Assembly: GCF_010882125.1 (NCBI RefSeq)
Contig: NZ_JAAGVZ010000003.1
Span: 186,001 to 250,000 of the forward strand
Source: Peribacillus alkalitolerans
Lineage (GTDB): Bacteria > Bacillota > Bacilli > Bacillales > DSM-1321
Reading direction: 5' to 3'
Length of the DNA stretch: 64,000 nt
Part shown: positions 43,501 to 50,757 of the stretch, piece after piece
How positions within the stretch are numbered: the first letter of the stretch is position 1
How the letters are laid out: each line of letters starts with the position of its first letter
Position numbers and translations under genes: made by a program
The notes under the pieces: model-generated
Database searches by the model: none
What the model was told of the DNA's origin: nothing
The model's input: only the letters and a program-made list of their open reading frames with translations

Positions 43501-44655
43501 AGTACCAGGAGAACCAAGTGTATACATCTTGTTACCTGCGTTTCCAGCTGCTACAACTGCAGTTACCCCGCTCAGCACGGCATTATTAATGGCAATACTT
43601 GTCGGATACATTGGATTATTGTAATTGGCACCTAATGATAAATTCATCACGTCCATGCCTTCAGATACTGCATGATCAATGGCTGCAATGATACCCTCTG
43701 CCGTTCCGCTGCCACCTGGACCAAGGACACGATACGCATAAACTTGCGCATCAGGTGCAATTCCCTTAGTAGCGTATTCACTTTCATTTTTTCCTTGACC
43801 CGCAATCGTACCCGCAACGTGGGTTCCATGTTCAGTCACATAAGCAGCTGCATTTCCACCAGGCTTTCCAGCCTTTATCCAGTCTTCGTATGTAGTTTCC
43901 ATTGGATCACTGTCATTGTTTACAAAATCGTAGCCGCCTTTATAGGCATCCTTCAAATCCGGGTGGTTGTAATCAATTCCTGTATCTAGTACAGCAACCT
44001 TTACACCTTTACCTGTGTAACCTTCTTGATGTAATTGATCTACCTTAAGGAAGGATCGCTCGTCTGCCATTCCTTGACCCTTACTATCAGAGGAAGGCTC
44101 AATTGAAGGTTCTGCTTGTACGATTACATCACTGTAAATAGCTAAAACTGCGTCTGACTTCATTAATTCATTTAACTTATTTGCAGGAACTTCCAACGCG
44201 ACTCCGTTGAATGCATGCTTATATTCCCTTTTCACTTTGTACAATCCATCTGTCTTATCTTTAAAAAGAGAATCTAAGTCTTTTTTAAACGTCACATGGT
44301 CTGCTTCCGCATTGTTTTTTGCTTGATCATTGGATAAGCTTTTTCCGTTTACAGCTGATTCTAAAATGGCAATTTTTTGTGGCTTATTTTTAAATGAAAC
44401 AATGACGGATACTTGGTTATCGCTATCTACATTTACATTTGAATCTAGAAATAACCCAGTTTGATCATTTGTGGAAAGTTGTGTTAAGGCCTGTCTTTGT
44501 TCTGGAGTCAAATTTGCAAGAATAGACTCTGAGCTCGAAGTTGTGACAGCATGGACTCTAGATGGTGAATTAAGATACGGTGCTGCTAGACTGCTTGAAA
44601 CCAAACCTACGCCTAACGCAAGCGCGGTAGCTTTTTTCATAAACTCTTTTTTCAT
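40540..44655 (-). CDS. Large secreted subtilase with PA, cohesin-like and dockerin-like domains
   Basis: A 1371-residue secreted S8 protease of the Vpr type. Order: signal peptide (1 to about 36); I9 propeptide (about 75-180); catalytic domain with Asp224 (VLDTGID), His279 (HGTHVAG) and Ser595 (GTSMATP); PA domain inserted at about 425-530; Fn3-like C-terminal region after about 660. A cohesin-like segment follows (HIGDTITITLTANNVNKIKQ, about 1060-1170), then a carboxypeptidase-regulatory-like beta segment. The dockerin-like pair is at about 1293-1340 (GDVNKDNVIDLMDALAIQKY, then DINFDGIVDAKDFAFVEKNF). It is much longer than Vpr (806). All triad residues are intact. Confidence 0.93.
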   Translation of the reverse strand: MKKEFMKKATALALGVGLVSSSLAAPYLNSPSRVHAVTTSSSESILANLTPEQRQALTQLSTNDQTGLFLDSNVNVDSDNQVSVIVSFKNKPQKIAILESAVNGKSLSNDQAKNNAEADHVTFKKDLDSLFKDKTDGLYKVKREYKHAFNGVALEVPANKLNELMKSDAVLAIYSDVIVQAEPSIEPSSDSKGQGMADERSFLKVDQLHQEGYTGKGVKVAVLDTGIDYNHPDLKDAYKGGYDFVNNDSDPMETTYEDWIKAGKPGGNAAAYVTEHGTHVAGTIAGQGKNESEYATKGIAPDAQVYAYRVLGPGGSGTAEGIIAAIDHAVSEGMDVMNLSLGANYNNPMYPTSIAINNAVLSGVTAVVAAGNAGNKMYTLGSPGTAALALTVGASNVPISTLAAKGAIDNVSADLRFMARGYTDDITKLKGQTNTIVDVGLGDNYTGKDVKGKIVLMSRGVYTLDSKIAFAKAQGAAAVLMFNDNAAEGHIPSHLGEGVNFIPTFSLSNADGLALKQKLQAGSASFTFNEMSEMKTVGDTLADFSSRGPSRVTYDIKPEITAPGVSVLSTVPSYINSPNDPTNYSIAYKRMSGTSMATPFTSGVAALLLQAKPELEPEEVKAILMNTADPLSKPYSVFEQGAGRVDPFEAIHSTIEIKVKDKTPTIINGKEKQIKEDTGALSFGNEVFNGKNIKDSRSVTIENNGSKDKTFDVSVTYQTDVRGSKDAVKNGVEVSTDKSIKVPGNSNVASNVTLSIPTTAEKGIYEGYIVYTNHDDPSETYQVPFGAHFVEEGFQDLSLERQTISSNRTNLSNMFYNPVLFGSFTLNSHMRYIDVVLEDTATGKDVGIIGTIDGISRDEGVQYGGSLFMGYYYPFTNDKNNPISSKTVLAPEGHYKLKFIGYNDSGKSFTTSQDLFVDNTMPSKYDVHLDGEKEGNPFVEYKQGQKTVPLTATINDKMVDEMKAAGMNVNQSINQIYYFYNSHFPNGQLTVDENGNVKDEVATDPKGNLIDLEFEGIDQATNSYGRKVYYVVPDNYQYVYGQPNTPTRLNKVNAHIGDTITITLTANNVNKIKQASYRFTTKYADTTVENIVLNPAAQKLGGTLNVTSTPGSTSVTSNVNVTFDGTSEVTGDIPMVDVTIKISDMKDGYTASSFSSVSSTFTSVDGTVTRPFTAIAPITIQPNFSTAISYIHPEGFHNENGLLRPQDYTKVGANVTIKDSQGKTYSGTMDKVGQFYITGLPVTRDYFTVIQDIPGHFTTYGQFTNAYKTMDGVDYGYNKRLSYPDEIGKALGGDVNKDNVIDLMDALAIQKYWGTNERSSDINFDGIVDAKDFAFVEKNFGMQNPTVDNAPKPVNQVKGKALADIKKELGL

Positions 44656-44801
44656 TTTCTGTACTTCCTCTCATCTATTAAATTTTTTGGGTTAGATCAT
44701 ATTACCTCCTATTATTTCATGTTTTTAATTTTCTGAAAATTCATCATAAGTTATAACTTTTTTAACTTTTGTACTACTTCAAAATAGAACAAAAAAACTA
44801 C

Positions 44802-44841
44802 CCAGTGCCTTTTTATTCTGAATGAAATTATCAGGCACTGG
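44802..44841 (-). terminator. Terminator behind the LuxR-type relic
   Basis: CCAGTGCCT/AGGCACTGG stem with a minus-strand GTAGTTTTTTTG tail. It lies 40 bases after the stop of the relic at 44880, so it was that gene's terminator. Confidence 0.8.
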
Positions 44842-44879
44842 ATAGCTCTATTAACTTTTTAAATACCAACAATAAAGAT

Positions 44880-45000
44880 TTACATATCCTTAATTTTAAG
44901 AGAACGGAACAAGTTTATTTCGGCCGCATGAATAACTGCTTGTGAACGGCTCTTTACATATAGCTTTTTGAAAATTTTATTGATGTGAATTTTGATTTAT
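44880..45000 (-). pseudogene. C-terminal relic of a LuxR/NarL-type response regulator
   Basis: The minus strand encodes KSKIHINKIFKKLYVKSRSQ followed by AVIHAAEINLFRSLKIKDM and a stop. This is the recognition helix and end of a GerE/LuxR DNA-binding domain (xVHxxxIxKKLxVxxRxxA). Two stops lie immediately upstream (TGATAA), so only the last 40 codons remain. Confidence 0.75.
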
Positions 45001-45111
45001 CAACTTTTTTGGCTTCTGAAAAAGCTTGGCAGCTTCATAAAAAACTAGAGTTTTATGCAACCTCTTATTCCACATAATGGCCCGATTATTGAAAAGAGCT
45101 AGTGACGAAAG

Positions 45112-45165
45112 TTCAACTAAACTCCCTCAATAAAGAAAGCGAAATCGCCCGTTTTCTCTGGTTTT
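45112..45165. repeat. Dispersed repeat, partial copy
   Basis: TTCAACTAAACTCCCTCAAT is followed by AAGAAAGCGAAATCGCCCG, which matches the left part of the repeat family seen at 53725, 56300 and elsewhere. Confidence 0.45.
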
Positions 45166-45239
45166 CTCAGTATTTCACAATTAGATAATTTGGTGTTATA
45201 TGTCATTAATGTGGTTGGATTTATCTTGAAAGGATAAAT

Positions 45240-46160
45240 TTGGACCTTTGAAGAAAAATGATTCATAGCTCAACAGCCACACACTTGCAAAAAATGGTGG
45301 GTGAGTAAAATTATGATCGCACTGGTGGATGTCCACATATCTCATGGAGGTCAACCCTCCCATGTCTCACAGAGTCTTCGCTCTCAAATTCCTTCGTCCA
45401 ACCTTTCCATGAGGTGGATGTCAGTCATGCTGCCCCACAGGGTCTTTGCCCGAAGTTTAGTTGCTTTGCTGACTAATCCGTGATTCAAATGTACGTAACG
45501 TATAACTCCAAAAATCTACTCGCTATAAAACTGATCTTTACTAGATTACGCTGCTATTTCTACTTCTCTTTCACTCATATGAGGGATATCCTTTAACATT
45601 CTCTTTTCACTAAACTCAAATGGTTTCTTCCCAATGGCAAAGAAAATCCGAATTAACTTATTGCACAATGCAATCAGAGACTGCATTTTCTTTAGTGGAT
45701 TATCTGGACGTTGCGTATAGTAGGCGTGCAAAGCCTTGAAAGCAGAGTTCTTTACGACCATAATCATACAAACCCTGAAGAGAAGAGCCCTCAGCTTCTT
45801 CCTTCCTCTTTTAGTGATCCTGGTTTGTCCCTTATGCTTACCTGAAGTGTTCTCCTTTAAGCTCAATCCAGCCAACTTTATGATTTGTCTAGGATGGAAG
45901 TAGTCTTGAAGATTTCCTACTTCCGCGAAAAATCCGGCAACGGTGTCCCTTCCTACACCCTTGATGGCCAACATTTGCTGGACACCTGGGATTTGTTCTA
46001 TCAGTTTATCTATTTGTGTATCTAATTCTTCGAATTTCATTTGGATTAGATCATACTTATCAAGTAAGGTTGTCAGTTCTAGCTTGGCCATTGAAGTTCC
46101 TTGTCGAAGTCCAATGGACTCATTGGCTACTCGCTTCAACTCATTTATTTTGTTCAGTTA
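45240..46160 (-). mobile_element. Relic of an IS110-family element
   Basis: A 5'-truncated IS110-type transposase (45546-46158) is followed by about 300 bases of G/C-richer, hairpin-prone sequence with direct copies of GACATCCACC (on the minus strand near 45410 and 45325). IS110 elements lack terminal inverted repeats, so exact ends cannot be placed. The composition differs visibly from neighbouring A/T-rich DNA. Confidence 0.6.
45546..46158 (-). pseudogene. IS110-family transposase, C-terminal part
   Basis: About 204 codons remain. They contain a coiled-coil stretch (LLDKYDLIQMKFEELDTQID), the helix-hairpin-helix-like IPGVQQMLAIKGVGRDTVAG, and the Transposase_20 core (IIKLAGLSLKENTSGKHKGQ, then TRITKRGRKKLRALLF) with the catalytic-serine region. 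The N-terminal RuvC-like DEDD domain is absent, as a stop lies just upstream of codon 1 of the remaining frame. IS110 transposases are normally about 400 residues. Confidence 0.88.
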
Positions 46161-46163
46161 ATC

Positions 46164-46715
46164 CTTTTTCTGGTTGTTGCGCCAGCTTCATCTTATTTCA
46201 TTTTTAGTAAAAGGGATTCACAATTCTATTTACCAGCCAAGCTTATATATGATCATTCAAAAGGCTCAGCCTTTTTTAAAAACTGGTTTTTCTGGGTCTA
46301 TTTTTTCATGCCCTTTTACAGTTTTTATTTTCATGGGAATTTAAGTGAAAATATTCACAATCTTATATACCTTAACAAAATCTAATCCTAAAGAAAAGCG
46401 CCCTTTAACGGCATAACACCTGAGCTTCTATTAGCTAGTTTAGTGAAAAATTACAAATTAAACATAGTTGCGATTACGATAACAGCAATAATGTTTAATA
46501 CTCCCAATAACGGCAATAAAACTTAAAATTTTCCCGAGAAAGTAGTGTGTTTTTTTATAGAAATAATTGAGTAAATGTAATAGCTAATCCATTACTAAAA
46601 TTAGCTTTAAGAAAGTAACAACTTAATTTAATATTTTAAAAATAAAAAAAATTCTTTTTTTTAGTTAATATACTGTTATATACTAAAAAACATTAAAGTA
46701 CATAGGAGGAATAAC
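46164..46715. other. Intergenic gap before the AGCS symporter
   Basis: No gene with a ribosome site is seen. A tight hairpin AAAGGC/GCCTTT with TTTTTT (46257-46276) may be an orphan terminator. A trace of the dispersed repeat (AAAGCGCCCTTTAACGGC) is at about 46394. The last 100 bases are very A/T rich and hold the symporter promoter region. Confidence 0.5.
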
Positions 46716-48182
46716 ATGGAACAAATTGTGAACTGGCTTAATGGTATAATTTGGAGCCAAGCACTTATTTATTTATGTTTAGGTGTAGGTTTGTTTTATA
46801 CTATAGCAACTAGATTTCTGCAAGTAAGGCATATGAAAGACATTTTTAAGCTAATGTTCAAAGGTGGAAAATCAGAATCAGGTATTTCATCTTTTCAAGC
46901 GTTGAGTCTTTCATTATCCGGAAGAGTAGGAACTGGAAACATTGCCGGTGTTGCAACGGCGATTGCCTTTGGTGGACCAGGAGCAGTTTTCTGGATGTGG
47001 ATGATGGCTTTCTTAGGAGCTGGTTCTGCATTTATAGAATCAACTTTAGGACAAGTGTATAAGACAAAACAGGACGGTCAATTCCGTGGCGGCCCTGCAT
47101 TTTACATAGAAAAAGGGTTAAAAATAAAATGGTATGCGATATTGTTTGCGGTTGTGACAATTATTGCGACAGGAATACTTTTGCCAGGAGTACAAGCAAA
47201 TAGTATCGCCTTAAGTATTGAAAACGCTTTCGGAATTAGACCTGCGATAACTGGTATTGTTTTAGTTGCTTTACTCGCTTTCATCATCTTTGGAGGAGTA
47301 AAACGCATAGCTCGTGTGGCTGAATTTGTGGTTCCATTTATGGCGCTTTCTTATATCTTAGTAGCTATAATTATTACAGTAATGAATATTTCGGAACTAC
47401 CAGGCGTTATAAAGCTGATATTTTCAAGTGCTTTTGGTGCCGATGCTGCCTTTGGAGGGATCCTAGGAGCCGCTATTTCTTGGGGGGTTAAACGTGGAAT
47501 ATATTCTAATGAAGCCGGTCAAGGTACTGGTCCTCACGCCGCTGCTGCAGCAGAAGTATCTCATCCTGCGAAACAAGGTATTGTTCAAGCATTTTCAGTT
47601 TATGTGGATACTTTATTAGTTTGCTCTGCAACAGCATTCATGATTTTGATTACGGGAATGTACAATGTTGCTCCTGATGGTAAACCAGAAATAGTCAACA
47701 ATCTTGGTGATATAGAACCAGGTCCAGGCTATACTCAAGCTGCTGTTGAATCTATATTTCCAGGCTTTGGAGCTCCTTTTGTTGCGATTTCGCTATTATT
47801 CTTTGCATTTACGACGATCATGGCATATTATTACATGGCAGAAACGAACCTTGCCTTTATTAATCGTAAAACAAAACGTGTGTGGACCGTATATGTTTTA
47901 AAAGTTGTAATTTGTGTGATGACATTCTATGGAAGTGTGAAAACAGCAAGCCTAGCCTGGGGATTAGGTGACGTTGGCGTAGGAAGTATGGCGTGGTTGA
48001 ATATCATTGCAATCTTACTTTTAACAAAACCAACTTTAATAGTCCTCAAAGATTACGAAGAACAGCTAAAAGCTGGAAAAGATCCAGTTTTCGATCCTGT
48101 GAAGCTTGGCATCCAAGATGCTGAGTTCTGGGAGAAAGAATATAACTATCAAGATCCTAATCGAGTCGAAAAGACTGGGTGA
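46716..48182 (+). CDS. Sodium:alanine/glycine symporter (AGCS family)
   Basis: A 488-residue symporter with about 11 helices. AGCS signatures are QALSLSLSGRVGTGNIAGVA (about residues 62-81), GGPGAVFWMWMMAFLG, and the hallmark NEAGQGTGPHAAAAAEVSHP (about 261-280). It takes up alanine, glycine or glutamine with Na+, and B. subtilis AlsT is the closest named type, although the paralogue cannot be fixed. AGGAGGAA precedes the ATG. It is monocistronic with a terminator. Confidence 0.95.
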   Translation: MEQIVNWLNGIIWSQALIYLCLGVGLFYTIATRFLQVRHMKDIFKLMFKGGKSESGISSFQALSLSLSGRVGTGNIAGVATAIAFGGPGAVFWMWMMAFLGAGSAFIESTLGQVYKTKQDGQFRGGPAFYIEKGLKIKWYAILFAVVTIIATGILLPGVQANSIALSIENAFGIRPAITGIVLVALLAFIIFGGVKRIARVAEFVVPFMALSYILVAIIITVMNISELPGVIKLIFSSAFGADAAFGGILGAAISWGVKRGIYSNEAGQGTGPHAAAAAEVSHPAKQGIVQAFSVYVDTLLVCSATAFMILITGMYNVAPDGKPEIVNNLGDIEPGPGYTQAAVESIFPGFGAPFVAISLLFFAFTTIMAYYYMAETNLAFINRKTKRVWTVYVLKVVICVMTFYGSVKTASLAWGLGDVGVGSMAWLNIIAILLLTKPTLIVLKDYEEQLKAGKDPVFDPVKLGIQDAEFWEKEYNYQDPNRVEKTG

Positions 48183-48197
48183 TATATGTGAAAAGGG

Positions 48198-48230
48198 GGC
48201 TGACTTAATTAAGAGTCAGTCCTTTTTTTC
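48198..48230 (+). terminator. Terminator of the AGCS symporter gene
   Basis: GGCTGACT/AGTCAGTCC stem followed by TTTTTTTC. Confidence 0.92.
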
Positions 48231-48502
48231 AAAAGTAGGCTAATTTAAAAAGTTCAATAAAATATATAATAATTTTTAATTTGAAGTGACAATATACCTT
48301 AGAGGGCTGGGTATAGTATATGTTGTAGTGAAGTATGCATTGGATATTACCGTTATTCGGTCTTTAATTATCCTCATTCGTTCCTTGGTTAGAACAAGAC
48401 GGAGCAACACTGACAACAATATAAGTAGCATATATTATCCATAACTTTAATATAACCCTTCTGGATCACCGCCCCCTCTAGCTCAGTAAGTTAATTTATA
48501 AT
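48231..48502. other. Intergenic, possible small decayed frame
   Basis: An open frame without a start near 48318-48442 (ending NISSIYYP) has protein-like bias in part (DITVIRSLIILIRSLVRTRR) but no ribosome site. I do not call it a gene. Nothing else is seen. Confidence 0.35.
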
Positions 48503-49468
48503 TTATTGAAACTCAAATTTTACTGGTCTTAAGAATAATTCTTCTAACGTTTCCTTTGCATTCTTATTTTCAAATAATATCTCATATAACGCATTACAGA
48601 TTGGAAGTTCAACAGCATAATTTTTAGATAATTCTCTTAATGCCTTAACTGTAGAAACACCTTCTGCGAGTTTTCCAAACCTTTCTCCCTCTACGTACGC
48701 TTGTCCAAATTTCCTATTATGGCTATGTATTGAGAACAATGTTGCTTCATAATCTCCTAAATGACTTAATCCGTATATAGTTAAATCATTCCCTCCCATT
48801 GCTCTTACAAGACGAGAAATTTCTCTTGTTCCTCTTGCCATAAGTGAACCTTTTAAACTGCTATAATTTAATCCATCTAACATGCCTGCTGCAATTCCAA
48901 TAACATTTTTTGTTGCAGCCCCTATTTCATTCCCTATTAGATCTTGACAATAGTAAAACCTGATTAAATCACTATTAAGCTCTTGAACAATCATTTTTGT
49001 TGTTTCAACATTTTCAGAACCAATAACCATACAATTTGGTATATTATTCACAAAATCTTGTACATGTCCTGGTCCTACCCAAACTGCTACATTCACATTT
49101 CTTCCGACTTCCTCACTAAATACTTGAGAAAGTCTCTTTCCACTTGAGGCTTCAAGTCCTTTCATACATAAAATGAATGTTTTTTTATGTATTTCTTTAA
49201 AAAAACTTAATTGCTTAGCAAATGACCTTAATTCTTGAGCGCTGATTGAAATAATTATTATTTCTGCATATGTTATCGCTTTCTCCAATGAGCTACTTAA
49301 TTCTATTGTATCTGGTAATGAAAGATAGTCATTTTTTCTAGTTTCATTTAATCCAACAAAATTCCTTGAATTTTCTCTCCCCCATAACAATACTTTATGT
49401 CCAACTTTCTTGACATACCAAGCCATAAAAGTACCCCATCGCCCGCATCCTAAAACTGATATGTTCAT
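48503..49468 (-). CDS. NAD(P)-dependent glycerol-3-phosphate dehydrogenase (GpsA-like)
   Basis: A 321-residue soluble enzyme that interconverts dihydroxyacetone phosphate and glycerol-3-phosphate. The nucleotide loop is SVLGCGRWGTFMAW (GxGxxG) at the N terminus. Catalytic Lys regions are CMKGLEASSGKRLSQ (about 110-124) and GAATKNVIGIAAGM (about 192-205). The sequence is diverged from the housekeeping GpsA of bacilli (e.g. WVGPGHVQDF in place of SGPSHAEEV), so this is likely a second paralogue. The nearby secreted glycerophosphodiesterase suggests a shared glycerol-phosphate theme. Confidence 0.9.
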   Translation of the reverse strand: MNISVLGCGRWGTFMAWYVKKVGHKVLLWGRENSRNFVGLNETRKNDYLSLPDTIELSSSLEKAITYAEIIIISISAQELRSFAKQLSFFKEIHKKTFILCMKGLEASSGKRLSQVFSEEVGRNVNVAVWVGPGHVQDFVNNIPNCMVIGSENVETTKMIVQELNSDLIRFYYCQDLIGNEIGAATKNVIGIAAGMLDGLNYSSLKGSLMARGTREISRLVRAMGGNDLTIYGLSHLGDYEATLFSIHSHNRKFGQAYVEGERFGKLAEGVSTVKALRELSKNYAVELPICNALYEILFENKNAKETLEELFLRPVKFEFQ

Positions 49469-49509
49469 TAATTTCCACCTTTACCCTTTTTTTAATTCTA
49501 ATTTTAATT

Positions 49510-49640
49510 CTTCCCAAGAGAGTAGGGGGCCACTTTTTAGTGGCCATCAATGGTTATATTCGACTAACTATAAAAAAATCCTTGTTCTACTAACCTGCCC
49601 ATTTAGTACAAGAAAAAAAGTTGCCTCAATGACAGCTTAA
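49510..49640. repeat. Dispersed repeat, copy with GGCCACT hairpin
   Basis: A GGCCACTTTTTAGTGGCC hairpin at 49529-49546 is followed by TTCTACTAACCTGCCCATTT and AAAAGTTGCCTCAATGACAG. The second part belongs to the dispersed family found throughout the right third. Confidence 0.55.
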
Positions 49641-49713
49641 TTATTAAATTCGTACACCCTTTAAACTCAATAAAGAAGCTAACTAAAATTGCAACAGGAA
49701 CCTATTTGGATTA

Positions 49714-49992
49714 CTAATTTGATTTTATAGGAACTGATTTTCTTTTCTCCCATTGAGTACTATTATTACTAACCCAGTAATCTCCCGTGTTTTTATCAAA
49801 GACAATAAAATAATCTTGTGTAATGTCTATAAATTCGTATCTGTTGGTTACTTTTTCAGGTTCATTTTGTTCCATTACCATTTCAAAAGTTTTTTCTGAA
49901 CTAGAGGTTATAGCACGGGATATAATCCAGGAGCCAATTACAATACAAACTCCTAAAAATAATATGGCAAGTGATTGCGGATTATTTCTCAT
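49714..49992 (-). CDS. Small single-pass membrane protein, unknown
   Basis: A 92-residue protein with one N-terminal membrane helix (residues about 7-26). An exported soluble tail of about 65 residues includes YEFIDITQDYFIVFDKNTGD and YWVSNNSTQWEKR. The tail resembles short beta domains in other bacillus membrane-anchored proteins, but no family name can be given. AAGGGGG lies eight bases before the ATG. It is not part of an operon. Confidence 0.8.
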   Translation of the reverse strand: MRNNPQSLAILFLGVCIVIGSWIISRAITSSSEKTFEMVMEQNEPEKVTNRYEFIDITQDYFIVFDKNTGDYWVSNNSTQWEKRKSVPIKSN

Positions 49993-50757
49993 ACAAATTC
50001 CCCCTTAAATAGATATATGTAATTTTATTCATCAACTTTTAGTTATATAAATAACTTCAACATTTTCAGGTGATTTCTTCTTCAACTAAACTCCCTTTAG
50101 TCGAACAAACAAAAAGACAGTCGCAGCGATCACGCTCATTAATGTTGTTTTATAAAAAAGTTTGATCAAAAATACCTCTTATTGTGTTGATTTCCCCAAT
50201 ATAAAAGAGCCTGCTTTTGAAAAAAATTAATCAAAACAGGCTCTTTAATTATTTCACGAGAACGATTTTAATAAAAAGTTTGATCATTTTCTACCTGTGT
50301 TGCTCAACAATCGTGTCCTTTTCTTGAATAAATTCGACACCAATTCTTAATTTCTCCAACAAAAAATAAAGTAGGCAGTATAGAATGTGCAACTCTATTA
50401 CTGTCTACTTAATCGTTCAATTTCAAATTCACTCTATAATCCCGTTTATTTAATACTCAGTTTTATCATCAACGATCTTCTCTGTATTTTGACCTTAGCT
50501 ATCTTAGATTTTTTTGTAATTTCTCTTGGCTATTTTCCTGATTGTTAAAAAGAAAAAGTCGTGGCTATAACGAAATACTCACGACTTTTTCTGGAATTTT
50601 AAAAATGAGTTTAAATTTGTGTCATAGCATTCTTGATATAGTCAGAAAGTTGTTTATCTACCTCAAATTTCTCACCAACTCAGGATTTTCTTTATAATAA
50701 TGTTCTGCTGCTTGGGAAATCTAAGGATCCCCACCAGTCTATTTAATCCATGCATTT
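49993..50757. other. 765-base gap with three hairpins and repeat copies
   Basis: Hairpins are AAAGAGCCTG/CAGGCTCTTT (50203-50248), AAGTAGGCAGTA/TACTGTCTACTT (about 50365-50402) and AAAAAGTCGTGG/TCACGACTTTTT (about 50548-50591). A dispersed-repeat fragment (TTCAACTAAACTCCCTTTAG) lies at about 50090. No gene with a start and ribosome site is visible, so this looks like decayed DNA with surviving terminators. Confidence 0.55.
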
